Made by a program: the position numbers and the translations under genes. The notes under the pieces were generated by a model, which saw only the letters and a program-made list of their open reading frames with translations, made no database searches and was not told where the DNA came from. DNA of 64,000 bases, taken from the NCBI RefSeq assembly GCF_000425145.1, contig NZ_KE384314.1, forward strand, positions 22,611 through 86,610. The letters are read 5' to 3'. Numbering within the stretch: position 1 is the first letter of the stretch; every line of letters starts with the position of its first letter. This DNA comes from Pedobacter glucosidilyticus DSM 23534 (GTDB lineage Bacteria > Bacteroidota > Bacteroidia > Sphingobacteriales > Sphingobacteriaceae). This document shows, in pieces, positions 52,582 to 62,400 of the stretch.

Positions 52582-54642
52582 TTACCTAATTACAGAACCG
52601 TTATTGATATCGCTTTCTGTTGGTGCTACAAAACTAAGTTTTCCTGATGAATTTTCAGCCATTAAAATCATTCCTTGAGATAAAATTCCTTTAATTTCTC
52701 TTGGTTCTAGGTTTACAAGTATACTAACCTGTTGCCCAATGATTTTCTCAGGCTCATAAAACTCTGCAATACCAGATACTACTGTTCTAACATCTATACC
52801 AGTATCAATTTTTAGTTTGAGCAATTTCTTAGTCTTGACAACTTTCTCGGCTTCTAAAATAGTACCTGTTCTTATATCTAGGCCCGAAAACAGCTCGAAA
52901 CTGATATTCTCTTTAGCAGGAGCTACAACACTAGTCTCCTCTTTTACTTGCTCTAAAGATGCTTTTTTGTCTATTAACTTTTGAATTTGGCGTTCTATCA
53001 CCTCATCCTCAATTTTCTCAAATAATAAAGCTGCTGTATTTAGCTGATGCCCACCTTCAAAAACTATTTCCTCATCAAAAGAGAACTTATTTTTAAGATT
53101 TAACATAGTAAAAATCTTTTCGGCTGTGTTTGGCAAAAATGCTTGTAAACAAGTTGCAGCATGTGCTATAATATGTAAACAATTATGTAAAACTTCTCTT
53201 GCAGCTTCCGGATTTTCTTTATAAGCTTTCCATGGCTCATGCTCTGTTAAATATCGGTTGCCTAAACGGGCAATTTCCATAGCTGCAGTTTGTGCTTGTC
53301 TAAATTTATACATCTCAAATGCCTGCTCTACCTCATCATAACAATTCCCTATAGCATCATAAATGGCTTTATCAGAAAGTCCTATTTTACCCGATCCTAC
53401 AACTACGCCATCAAAGTATTTGTGCATCAAAATCATCACCCTATTTACAAAATTACCTAGGATAGCTACCAACTCGTTATTTACTCTTGCTTGGTAATCT
53501 TTCCAAGTAAACTCACTATCGCTGGTTTCTGGCGCTATGGCAGTCAAGTAATATCTTAACTCGTCAATCTTATCAGGAAAATCTTCCAGATACTCATGCA
53601 TCTCTATGCTCCAACCTCTAGAGGTAGACATCTTGTCTCCTTCTAAATTCATAAACTCATTAGCCGGAACATTCTCTGGCAGAATAAACTCACCTTGAGT
53701 ATGCAACATCACCGGGAAAACAATACAATGGAAAACAATATTATCTTTTCCTATAAAATGCACCAATTTGGTTTCTTTATCTTTCCAATACAGCTCCCAG
53801 TCTTTGTTATGGTCTAGCGCCCATTGCCTAGTTGCAGAAATATAACCTATTGGCGCATCAAACCAAACGTAAAGTACTTTACCATCGGCACCCTCTGCCG
53901 GAACTTTAATACCCCAATCCAAATCACGGGTAACTGCTCTAGGGTGTAAACCTCCATCAATCCAGCTTTTACATTGGCCATATACGTTGGTGCGCCAATC
54001 ATGCTTATGCCCTTCTAAAATCCACTCTTTTAACCATCCTTCGTATTTATCTAAAGGTAAATACCAATGTTTGGTTTCCTTTCTTACCGGCTTATTTCCT
54101 GTTAAGGTAGATTTTGGATTGATTAAATCCTCGGGACTTAAAGAAGTTCCACATTTCTCGCATTGGTCTCCGTAAGCACCATCGTTTCCGCAACTAGGGC
54201 ATGTACCTGTAATATACCTATCAGCCAAAAATTGCTTAGCTTCTTCATCATAATATTGCTCTGAGGTTTCTACTTTAAAAATCCCCTTTTCGTTAAGATT
54301 TTTGAAAAAATCTTGAGCGGTCTCGTGATGAATGGGCTCGCTGGTGCGATGATAAATATCAAATGATATTCCTAACTTCTCGAAGCTTTGCTTATTAAGC
54401 TCATGATATTTATCAATAATAGCTCTGGGTGTAGTTTGTTCTTTCATAGCTTGGTTGGCTATGGCTGTACCATGCTCATCAGAACCGCATACAAAAACTA
54501 CATCTCTATTCTTTAAACGTAAATAACGCACATATAAATCTGCCGGAATATAAGCACCAGCTAAATGGCCAATATGTTTTGGTCCGTTAGCATAAGGTAG
54601 TGCAGCAGTAATGGTATATCTTTTAAATTTATCTTGTCCCAA
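52582..54642 (-). CDS. metG: Methionyl-tRNA synthetase
   Basis: 686 aa, type with C-terminal tRNA-binding domain. HIGH (23-26), zinc knuckle C148-x2-C151...C161-x2-C164, KMSTS (337-341) and the EMAP/Trbp111-like domain from about 575 ([20 protein letters not shown] ... [17 protein letters not shown]) that aids dimerisation and tRNA binding. A TATCTTTG box at 54679-54672 (minus) is a likely -7 element. Confidence 0.97.
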   Translation of the reverse strand: MGQDKFKRYTITAALPYANGPKHIGHLAGAYIPADLYVRYLRLKNRDVVFVCGSDEHGTAIANQAMKEQTTPRAIIDKYHELNKQSFEKLGISFDIYHRTSEPIHHETAQDFFKNLNEKGIFKVETSEQYYDEEAKQFLADRYITGTCPSCGNDGAYGDQCEKCGTSLSPEDLINPKSTLTGNKPVRKETKHWYLPLDKYEGWLKEWILEGHKHDWRTNVYGQCKSWIDGGLHPRAVTRDLDWGIKVPAEGADGKVLYVWFDAPIGYISATRQWALDHNKDWELYWKDKETKLVHFIGKDNIVFHCIVFPVMLHTQGEFILPENVPANEFMNLEGDKMSTSRGWSIEMHEYLEDFPDKIDELRYYLTAIAPETSDSEFTWKDYQARVNNELVAILGNFVNRVMILMHKYFDGVVVGSGKIGLSDKAIYDAIGNCYDEVEQAFEMYKFRQAQTAAMEIARLGNRYLTEHEPWKAYKENPEAAREVLHNCLHIIAHAATCLQAFLPNTAEKIFTMLNLKNKFSFDEEIVFEGGHQLNTAALLFEKIEDEVIERQIQKLIDKKASLEQVKEETSVVAPAKENISFELFSGLDIRTGTILEAEKVVKTKKLLKLKIDTGIDVRTVVSGIAEFYEPEKIIGQQVSILVNLEPREIKGILSQGMILMAENSSGKLSFVAPTESDINNGSVIR

Positions 54643-54671
54643 AGCTATATATCTGTATTTCTATGAATTTG

Positions 54672-54679
54672 CAAAGATA
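54672..54679 (-). promoter_or_regulatory. -7 element of metG promoter
   Basis: On the minus strand TATCTTTG, an exact TAnnTTTG match, 30 bases before the start codon. No clear TTG at the expected distance upstream. Confidence 0.45.
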
Positions 54680-54840
54680 TATTATTTAGCATAAAGATGA
54701 GTAGGATTCGGTTGGGAGTTGACAGTATGGAGTTATTAGTTTTGTTGTAATGTTAATAATCATTTTGTCTACAATTCTAAATCTTTATCTTTTATACTTA
54801 TTGCAATCAAGATTAATTATTAGATTTGAAAATACAAAGT

Positions 54841-55035
54841 ATGAAATTCGATAAAACCATATTCCAAAAACAATCTTTTGAAGACGCAGATTTACAAAAA
54901 GATTTTTGGAAGTCTAAATCATACTTAGAAAGGCTAGAAGCAGGCGTTATCATGACGCAGATTGCTTTCGGACTCGTTGGAAAACCTTTTCCAAAAATGG
55001 AGAAAGCTCTTTTTAAGAAACGAAAACATGGCTAA
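54841..55035 (+). CDS. Short conserved-type hypothetical protein
   Basis: 64 aa from the ATG at 54841 (a TTG at 54826 would extend it). MKFDKTIFQKQSFEDADLQKDFWKSKSYLERLEAG ends in PKMEKALFKKRKHG. I recall similar 60-80-aa proteins with a 'W..K...ERLEA' core and a 'KH' ending in Bacteroidota, of unknown function, often beside nucleotidyltransferase genes; here the neighbour is ldcA, 20 bases downstream. No function assigned. Confidence 0.6.
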   Translation: MKFDKTIFQKQSFEDADLQKDFWKSKSYLERLEAGVIMTQIAFGLVGKPFPKMEKALFKKRKHG

Positions 55036-55055
55036 TATTTTAAAAGTAATCACTC

Positions 55056-55943
55056 ATGTTACAAGCCCCATTTCTTAAAGCTGGTGATAAAATTGCGATA
55101 ACCTGCCCGGCGAAATCTTTAATAAAGCCAATGGATGATGCTATAAAATTGTTATCATCTTGGGGATTAGACGTCATATTAGGCGATACTGTTCATGCAA
55201 AATTTCATCAATTTGCGGGTACTGATGAATTAAGAACTCAGGATTTCCAGCGTTTTATTGATGACCAAGATATTAAAGCTATTATTGCTGCTCGTGGAGG
55301 TTATGGCTCGGTTAGGATTATAGACCAAATTGATTTTTCTCCGCTTTTAACACATCCTAAATGGATCGTAGGTTTTAGTGATATTACGGTATTCCACATG
55401 CATTTGCAGAAAATGGGTATACAAAGTATTCATGCGCAAATGCCTGCTACTATTCCTAACAGTACTGCTTTAGGTTTAGAAAGTCTTAGAAAAGCCCTTT
55501 TTGGGGATACTTTGCAATATGAAATCCCAGCGCATCCACTTAATATTCAAGGGACTTGTCATGGTGAAGTTATTGGTGGTAACTTAAGTATTTTAATTTC
55601 CTTATTAGGCTCTAAAAGTGATATAGATTATAATGGTAAGATTTTGTTTATAGAGGATGTTGGAGAACACTTATATGCTATTGATAGGATGATAAGAGCA
55701 CTAGACCGAGCCGGTAAACTTTCTACTTTAAAAGGATTACTTGTGGGTGGTTTTACCGATTTAAAGGATAATGATATACCTTTTGGATTTTCTGTAGAAG
55801 AAATTTTACTAGCAGTAGTAAGTAAGTATCATTATCCTGTAGTTTTTAATTTTCCGGCAGGACATATACAAGATAATTGCGCTTTAAGGTTAGGGGGAAA
55901 AGTCTATATAAATTGTTCTTCTTCTACTAAAATTCAATTTTAG
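55056..55943 (+). CDS. ldcA: LD-carboxypeptidase (peptidase S66), muramoyltetrapeptide-type
   Basis: 295 aa. ARGGYGSVRIIDQID, GFSDIT with the nucleophile Ser-108, FIEDVGEHLYAIDRMI with a catalytic Glu, and PAGHIQDN with His-270 match family S66, which trims the terminal D-Ala from murein tetrapeptides during cell-wall recycling. From 55683 the gene is duplicated at 57552; the last residues (KVYINCSSSTKIQF) differ from those of the second copy (KINLEVGKLFKLSF), so the current C-terminus may have been acquired with the hip cassette. Confidence 0.9.
   Translation: MLQAPFLKAGDKIAITCPAKSLIKPMDDAIKLLSSWGLDVILGDTVHAKFHQFAGTDELRTQDFQRFIDDQDIKAIIAARGGYGSVRIIDQIDFSPLLTHPKWIVGFSDITVFHMHLQKMGIQSIHAQMPATIPNSTALGLESLRKALFGDTLQYEIPAHPLNIQGTCHGEVIGGNLSILISLLGSKSDIDYNGKILFIEDVGEHLYAIDRMIRALDRAGKLSTLKGLLVGGFTDLKDNDIPFGFSVEEILLAVVSKYHYPVVFNFPAGHIQDNCALRLGGKVYINCSSSTKIQF
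55683..55896 (+). repeat. ldcA 3'-end duplication, copy 1
   Basis: Matches 57552-57762 with four substitutions and one 3-base gap. It encodes the part of LdcA from about residue 210, including the catalytic His. Copy 1 continues into the intact ldcA stop. Confidence 0.85.
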
Positions 55944-56041
55944 AACTTCTTTTCAATACAAAATTATACCCTATCTGATATATGAAAGATATATAAATAA
56001 TATTTTATACCCGTTATGATATAAAATAAAAATTATTGCTA

Positions 56042-56067
56042 AATTTATACCCAAACAGGTATAAATT
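56042..56067 (+). promoter_or_regulatory. Candidate HipB operator
   Basis: AATTTATACC (42-51), six bases, GGTATAAATT (58-67): a perfect ten-base inverted repeat ending at the base before the hipB start. TTATACCC half-sites recur at about 55964 and 56005. The E. coli HipB site is TATCC-N8-GGATA, so TATACC-N6-GGTATA is a plausible relative for autorepression. Confidence 0.65.
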
Positions 56068-56280
56068 ATGAATAGGCTTAGCCAATTTGTTAAACATAAA
56101 AGAAAAGAGTTTGGATTAACCCAAGAAGATCTATCCTACAAAGCTGGTGTAGGTTTAAGGTTTATCCGCGATTTAGAACAAGGGAAAACTAGCTTGCAAA
56201 TGGATAAAGTGAACCAAGTATTAGCATTATTTGGGCATGAATTAGGTCCTATAAATTCAATTAGAAATGAAGAGAGCTAA
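56068..56280 (+). CDS. hipB: HipB-like XRE-family regulator/antitoxin
   Basis: 70 aa. HTH_3: FVKHKRKEFGLTQEDLSYKAGVGLRFIRDLEQGKTSLQMDKVNQVLALFG. Same size as the HipB of three-gene hipBST modules. Its stop overlaps the hipS start by 14 bases. Probably represses the operon by binding the inverted repeat in front of it. Confidence 0.87.
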   Translation: MNRLSQFVKHKRKEFGLTQEDLSYKAGVGLRFIRDLEQGKTSLQMDKVNQVLALFGHELGPINSIRNEES

Positions 56281-56584
56281 AGTATACATGCATAAAGCAT
56301 TGGCAGGCATATTAACAGAAGATGAAAATGGCTATCATTTTGAATATTATTCTGATTATCTAAAAAACGTTGATGCAGAAGCTGTAAGTTTAACGCTTCC
56401 TTTATCTGAAAAAAAATATGAGAGCCAAATACTATTTCCTTTTTTTGATGGATTAATCCCCGAGGGATGGCTTTTAGATATTGCTCAAAAGAATTGGAAG
56501 CTAAACCCTCGAGACAGAATGGATATTTTATTAAAAACCTGTCATGATTGTATAGGGGCTGTATCTATAGAAGAAATAATTTAA
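56267..56584 (+). CDS. hipS: HipS-like small subunit (HipA N-terminal subdomain)
   Basis: 105 aa corresponding to the first subdomain of HipA: KVYMHKALAGILTEDENGYHFEY, VSLTLPLSEKKYESQILFPFFDGLIPEGWLLDIA. In E. coli O127 HipBST this small protein, not HipB, is the antitoxin of HipT and a Trp enters the kinase active site; Trp-68 in PEGW is a candidate equivalent. Stop and the hipT ATG share one base (TAATG). Confidence 0.82.
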   Translation: MKRAKVYMHKALAGILTEDENGYHFEYYSDYLKNVDAEAVSLTLPLSEKKYESQILFPFFDGLIPEGWLLDIAQKNWKLNPRDRMDILLKTCHDCIGAVSIEEII

Positions 56585-57546
56585 TGTTGGAATCTAAATG
56601 TTTATATTGTTATAAAGCTATTCTTGATGAAGAATTGTTTACTCCAGCAGGACAAGATGGTTTTCATCCTAAATGCAGCAAAAAGTTTTTTGGAACAATA
56701 ATCCCACCTAAGTTAGCATTTACCAGAGACCAAGTTTCAGAACTAGCCAAACTAGTAATCAAAAGCCAAAAAGTTATTACAGGTGTACAGCCCAAACTTT
56801 CTTTAGGATTTGATAACCAAAACATAAAGGAATCACGTTTAACTATTGTGGGCTTATATGGACAATTTATTTTAAAGCCCCAAACCGAAACTTATCCATC
56901 TCTTCCTGAAATAGAGGATTTAACTATGCACTTAGCAGAACTTAGTAAGATCAATACTGTAAAACATACCCTTATAAGATTAAAATCTGGAGAAATAGCC
57001 TACTTAACAAAAAGGGTTGACCGTACGGGGAATAGTAAAATCCACATGGAAGACATGTGCCAGCTAACCGAAAGGCTTACAGAGCATAAGTATAGAGGCT
57101 CTTATGAGCAGATTGCTAAAGTGATAAAAAAATATGCGACTAATCCCGGATTAGACCTTAGTAATTTTTTTGAAGTGGTAATTTTTAGCTTTTTAACAGG
57201 TAATAATGATATGCACCTTAAGAATTTTTCGCTTATCAAAAAACAACAAAATTATATGCTATGCCCCGCTTATGATTTAGTGGCATCTGAATTAGTAATA
57301 GAAGGTGATGAAGAAGAATTGGCACTTACTCTTAACGGTAAAAAAAGAAAATTAAGCAGAAAAGATTTTGAAATAGCTATGGAAAAGAGTGGGCTAGACA
57401 AAAAAGTGATTTCTAATATTTTTAGAAGGTTTAGCGAACAAATTTCTAAATGGGAAAAACTTATTGATGAAAGTTTTCTATCTGAAAAACTTAAAACTGA
57501 TTATAAAAGTATGATCAAAAGAAAAGCTAAACAAATTGAAGTTTAA
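56584..57546 (+). CDS. hipT: HipT-like serine/threonine kinase toxin
   Basis: 320 aa from ATG at 56584; the frame from 56548 is rejected because it overlaps hipS. N-terminus C6-x2-C9...H28-x2-C31 looks like a small zinc ribbon. HipA kinase core: VITGVQPKLSLGF (Gly-rich loop), YLTKRVDRT with the ATP Lys, FLTGNNDMHLKNFSL with the catalytic Asp/Asn, PAYDLVASEL with the Mg-binding Asp. It should phosphorylate an aminoacyl-tRNA synthetase, as HipA (GltX) and HipT (TrpS) do; the target here is unknown. Confidence 0.85.
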   Translation: MLESKCLYCYKAILDEELFTPAGQDGFHPKCSKKFFGTIIPPKLAFTRDQVSELAKLVIKSQKVITGVQPKLSLGFDNQNIKESRLTIVGLYGQFILKPQTETYPSLPEIEDLTMHLAELSKINTVKHTLIRLKSGEIAYLTKRVDRTGNSKIHMEDMCQLTERLTEHKYRGSYEQIAKVIKKYATNPGLDLSNFFEVVIFSFLTGNNDMHLKNFSLIKKQQNYMLCPAYDLVASELVIEGDEEELALTLNGKKRKLSRKDFEIAMEKSGLDKKVISNIFRRFSEQISKWEKLIDESFLSEKLKTDYKSMIKRKAKQIEV

Positions 57547-57551
57547 AGCTA

Positions 57552-57809
57552 GATAGGATAAGAGCACTAGACCGAGCTGGTAAACTTTCTACTTTAAAAG
57601 GATTACTTGTGGGTGGTTTTACCGATTTAAAGGATAATGATATACCTTTTGGGTTTTCTGTAGAAGAAATTATACTAGCAGTAGTAAGTAAGTATCATTA
57701 TCCTGTAGTTTTTAATTTTCCGGCAGGACATATACAAGATAATTGCGCTTTAAGGTTGGGGGATAAGATTAACCTTGAAGTAGGGAAGCTTTTTAAGCTA
57801 AGTTTCTAA
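57552..57809 (+). pseudogene. Orphan 3' end of an ldcA gene
   Basis: No start codon of its own, but an open frame (from upstream of 57552) giving LDRAGKLSTLKGLLVGGFTDLK ... PAGHIQDNCALRLGDKINLEVGKLFKLSF. The first 211 bases duplicate 55683-55896. The C-terminal tail reads more like ordinary S66 peptidases, so this may be the original end of ldcA, displaced by the hipBST cassette. Followed by a strong terminator. Confidence 0.85.
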
Positions 57810-57814
57810 AACAA

Positions 57815-57841
57815 AAAAGGAGTTCAAATTGAACTCCTTTT
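57815..57841 (+). terminator. Intrinsic terminator of the ldcA/hip region
   Basis: AAAAGGAGTTC, loop AAATT, GAACTCCTTTT with T-run (plus) and A-run (minus strand T's): a strong bidirectional terminator just after the ldcA 3' end and facing the convergent susD gene. Confidence 0.85.
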
Positions 57842-57864
57842 TTGTTTATAATCATACTTAATTA

Positions 57865-59391
57865 TTATTGATTGAGTAACGGATTGTTTATAACTTCCGC
57901 CTGAGGAATTGGGAATGTTAAATCCACAGAGTTATAAGCAAAAGATTGACCATCTAAGAATAAATGATTAGGACCACGAGTCACAGTTGCTTTATTTCTT
58001 TTCATCGCTAAATATGATTTACCTTCACCCCATAGTTCTAACCTAGTCTGTAAATAGATTTCATTTCTTAATGCTTGACCACTTAAAGCATCTACATAAG
58101 CAGACCCATTTGTAAGTCTTAAATCAAGAAGTTGTTTCAATCTAGTTCTAGCAGGAACATCTTGATTTAATTTCGCATTTGCTTCTGCATTTAGTAGGTA
58201 AAATTCATCAACTCTCATATAAATGTAATCAGTTGTTACATTTAATTGCCCATCTAATTGTCTTCCTGGATCAAAAAACTTATTAATAGGTATTAGACCA
58301 GTTAAACCAAATTGTGGTAAATCATCAAACTGACCTCTTCTTATATCATCTGACCTCATTGAATTATACAAATTTTCGTCAATTACTTTTGTATCTCCAA
58401 CTGATGGATAACCATAAGTAAACACATCAAATGCACCCCACCAAGAAGAAATATCAACATTAGAAGCAATAGTAAGGTCTACTCCCCACATCCAACTTGG
58501 AGTAGCAACATTATTAAATCCAGATTGTGAGTTAATTACATTACCATTAGCATCAAATCTTGCAACTGTCTCGTCTTGATTAGTTAACCGATAACCGTAA
58601 TCCTCAATTATATCATTAGTAAGTGTTACTACTTGCTGTAAATCTGCATTGGTTCCTCTTGCAGATAATGCATAAGCCAATAAACCTTTTGCAACTGATT
58701 GATCAATTTGATCTTTTGATGTTCTATTAAAATCACTTAAATAATCGATAGCCTCAGTTAAATCATCAATTATTAGGTTATAAATCTCAGCTGACGTACT
58801 TAATGGAACGTTATTGGACACAGTTTTATATAAAGGAAGAATTCTTTCATTACCTGTTCCATAACCTTCTCTGGAATATAGTTGAGTCAAGTAAAAATAC
58901 GCATAAGCTCTCATTGCTTTAGCTTGCCCCATAATATGCTTTTGAGCAGTTTCAGTTTGTACAGCATCAGTTCCTCCTAAGGCATCAATAACATTATTAG
59001 CACCAAATATTATCCTGTAATAATAACGCCAAGGCATATAAGCCTCATTTCTGGTAAAGTCTCTGGTTGGTTGAAGCTGTGCTATACCAGAATACCAACC
59101 ATAGGTTACCCCTCCAACAGCGACATCTGCTGATAAAATATCGCTGAAAAGGTCATAAGATTTTTGTCCAAAATCATCATCGCCTTGAGTGCCTCCAGTA
59201 TATTCAGTATACATGGTTGCGTATAACCCTGCAATACTACCATTTAACAAAGATGGATCCTGTTTAGCAGCTGCGGCAATTTGTTCTGTAGAAAGATCCT
59301 CATTGGGTAACTTTTCTAAAAAATCCTTTTTACAGCTTACCATCAAAATGGAAAAAACTGTAGTTATAGAAAAATAAAATATTTTTTTCAT
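57865..59391 (-). CDS. SusD/RagB-family outer-membrane lipoprotein
   Basis: 508 aa; lipobox SILMVSC. KDFLEKLPNEDLSTEQIAA, AKAMRAYAYFYLTQLYSREG, YNLIIDDLTEAIDYL and the C-terminal LRLTNGSAYVDALSGQALRNEIYLQTRLELWGEGKSYLAMKRN with FPIPQAEVINNPLLNQ are classic RagB/SusD features. Surface lid of the SusC-like partner upstream (13 bases). No catabolic gene is next to it. Confidence 0.94.
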   Translation of the reverse strand: MKKIFYFSITTVFSILMVSCKKDFLEKLPNEDLSTEQIAAAAKQDPSLLNGSIAGLYATMYTEYTGGTQGDDDFGQKSYDLFSDILSADVAVGGVTYGWYSGIAQLQPTRDFTRNEAYMPWRYYYRIIFGANNVIDALGGTDAVQTETAQKHIMGQAKAMRAYAYFYLTQLYSREGYGTGNERILPLYKTVSNNVPLSTSAEIYNLIIDDLTEAIDYLSDFNRTSKDQIDQSVAKGLLAYALSARGTNADLQQVVTLTNDIIEDYGYRLTNQDETVARFDANGNVINSQSGFNNVATPSWMWGVDLTIASNVDISSWWGAFDVFTYGYPSVGDTKVIDENLYNSMRSDDIRRGQFDDLPQFGLTGLIPINKFFDPGRQLDGQLNVTTDYIYMRVDEFYLLNAEANAKLNQDVPARTRLKQLLDLRLTNGSAYVDALSGQALRNEIYLQTRLELWGEGKSYLAMKRNKATVTRGPNHLFLDGQSFAYNSVDLTFPIPQAEVINNPLLNQ

Positions 59392-59404
59392 CGTAATGTA
59401 TTTA

Positions 59405-62400
59405 TTAAAGTTTAACTCTTAAACCAGCAGATATAGTTGTTAAAGGGGCATAAAGATATCTACTCTGACTACCTGCTCTTGCTGAACTACCTGCTTCTGC
59501 AACGGAAGGGTTTAAACCATCTCTAGAGGTAGTTATCCATAAGTTATCTCCAGAAACCCAAAGTGATAATCCGCTTACGCCATACTTACTTATATATTTT
59601 GCAGGTATAGTATATCCTAATCTAACGTTGTTTAAAGCTATATAATTGGCTTTTGTTAAGAATCGGGTTGATAAAGAGTTGGTGTTCACATCAAAATCAT
59701 TAGATAATCTAGGAACTTGTCCATTTCCAGGATTATCGACACTTTGCCATCTATTTAAGATATCAGTATGCCAATTGTTACTACCTCCAAAACCACTATG
59801 CATTAAATCTGCATAGTTGTAATCATAAGCATAACCTCCAAAACTATAAAGAAACTGTACATTAAGTTCTAATCCTTTGTATCCTCCAAATAAATTCAAG
59901 GCACCTCTTAAATCTGGGATTGCTGATTTACCCGTATAGTCTGCGGTGGCTTCAGAATAAGTTTTAGTAGTGGATTGTAAAATATCATTAGCTTGATTTG
60001 GGTTTTCTGACAAGAAAAGTGGTAAATTAACAATTTCTTCTCCACTATCGAATGTAGAATTACCATTTCCATCTACGTATTTCACAGTCCAAGTAGGTGC
60101 ACCGTCGGTAGGATCAACTCCTGCCCATTCTCTCATATAAAAATCAAATATTGATCTACCTACACCTAAAGCATAAGGAGATTGAACATCAATAACCTTT
60201 GGAAGACCAGTAGCTGGCTCAATAGGCATTTTCGTTATTTTATTACTAAAAATCTCTCCATTAATACTAATTCCTAGTTTTGCATTACTTTTTCTTATGA
60301 AATTAGATGTCAGTTCAAACTCTAATCCATTATTTCTTAATACTCCATCATTAACCTGTATAGATGCATAACCAGCGGAAGGGCCAACACCTCTCAAGAA
60401 TATTAAGTCTTTAGTATTTTTCAAATAATACTCTACTGTTCCTGATAAATATTGACCAAAGTCAAATTCAAGTCCGGTTTGAAAAATTTGAGATGTTTCC
60501 CAAGTTAAATCAGGATTACCAACTCTAGGTGGAGCTATAGCCGGTTGATCATTCAAATTATCTATTGCTGATAAATTAAAACCAGGATAGAACCCAACAC
60601 CAGCCTGGTCTCCTATTAAACCGTAACTAGCTTTAAGCTTTAAGCTTTTAAATATATTCTGATTAGCCATAAAGTTTTCCTTCGTAATTAGCCAGCCAGC
60701 CCCTACAGAACCAAAAGTCTGCCATTTATCTTTAGTAAATCTAGAAGAACCATCTCTTCTTACAGTGGCAGATAAGAAATATTTTTTATCAAAGTCATAA
60801 TTTAATTGTCCAAAATAACTTTCAATCGAATATCCTTCTGTATACCCCTCATTCGGATTTGAAACTACCGCATTACTCAAATTAAGGAGGTAATTATCAA
60901 CCAAATTGAACCCTGATGCTTCAGTAAAATCACGATCCCAATTTGTTGCTTCATGCGCTGCCAAAGCTTCAAAACTATGATTTCCGAATGCTTTATTATA
61001 TCTTAATAAATTTAAAAGATTATAAGATGATAAATCTGTCACTTGTTGAACTATTCGTCCATTAGAAGAAGAAGCGGCTCCATAAAATTTATTAAATCTA
61101 CTTATTGCCTTATTAGAATAATATTGTACTCCTAATCTATTTTCAAAAGTTAATCCTTCTAAAATCGTAAAGTCTAAATTAGCATTACCATTTATTTCAT
61201 TTCTATTGTCTCTTATGGTATTATAGGTTGCATCTGCTATTGCATTAGTTAAACCCGCAAATCCCCTTCCTGAACCGTAATCAAATTGGTTTCCACCAAA
61301 TATTGGATCTGGAACAAATTCTCCATTAGCATCTCTGAGAAATAGAGGATATATAGAAGGCATATTATCAACTAACCAGAATACACTATTAGAAGTTTCA
61401 CCTTGACCATTTCTATTAGTCTCGGATCTAGCATAATTTATGTTAAGACCAGCTTTAATCCATTTATTAACTTGTTGTGTTAAATTCAACCTACCAGAGA
61501 ATCTTTCATAATCTGAATTAATAGAATAACCTTTATCATCTAAATATCCAAAAGATGTATAATAATTAGTTTTATCTGATGACCCACCAAATTTTAAATT
61601 AATTTCTTTCCTATTTGAGGCTTGGAATGCGTAATCCTCCCAATTTTCAGGATTATACTTTCTTGTTATGCCTGCTCTAATAGACTTTGTTGCTGGATCT
61701 ATTAAGGCAGCAGCATTAGCTGCATTCCATATATTGTAAGGACCAACACCTTGACTTGTAAATAATCTAGCATTAGCATAATTAACAGGGTTTGCGTTAT
61801 TTATAATCCTTCCCCTATTGAATATACCCTCCCAACTTAAACCTATATGCTGTTCTGGTGATCTGATAACGTCATATCTAGGTAATTGAGAACTGTTAGA
61901 TCCAAAGTTTGCATCTACTTCTATAAAAGATTGTTGACCTAATCCATTTTTCGTAGTTATAACAACCACACCATTTGAGCCTCTAGCTCCATAAATAGAA
62001 GTAGCCGCAGCATCTTTTAAAACGGTTACGGATTGAATATCTGAAGGATTAATTGAATTTAAACCTCCTGTGAAAGGCACTCCATCAACAACATACAATG
62101 GGTCTCTACTCCCATTAACTGAACCGAGTCCTCTGATACGAACTGTGGCAACCGTACCTGGTTGTCCACTAGTATTAATAACCCTTACACCAGCAACCTC
62201 ACCTGCTAACGCTTGAGATACGTTAGAAACATTTTTTCTATCAAGTGCTTCTCCACTAACTACTTTAGCAGAACCCGTAAATGCTTCTTTAGTACTAGTT
62301 CCATATCCAACAACAACAACCTCACTTAACTCAGATGAACTAGCCTTTAAGCTAATATTAATCGTACTTGAAGAAGAAACATTTATCTCATTAGACTCAG

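Noticed and set aside
57609..57809. Separate 66-aa gene
   Set aside because: It is the duplicated C-terminal end of ldcA in frame, without its own plausible start.
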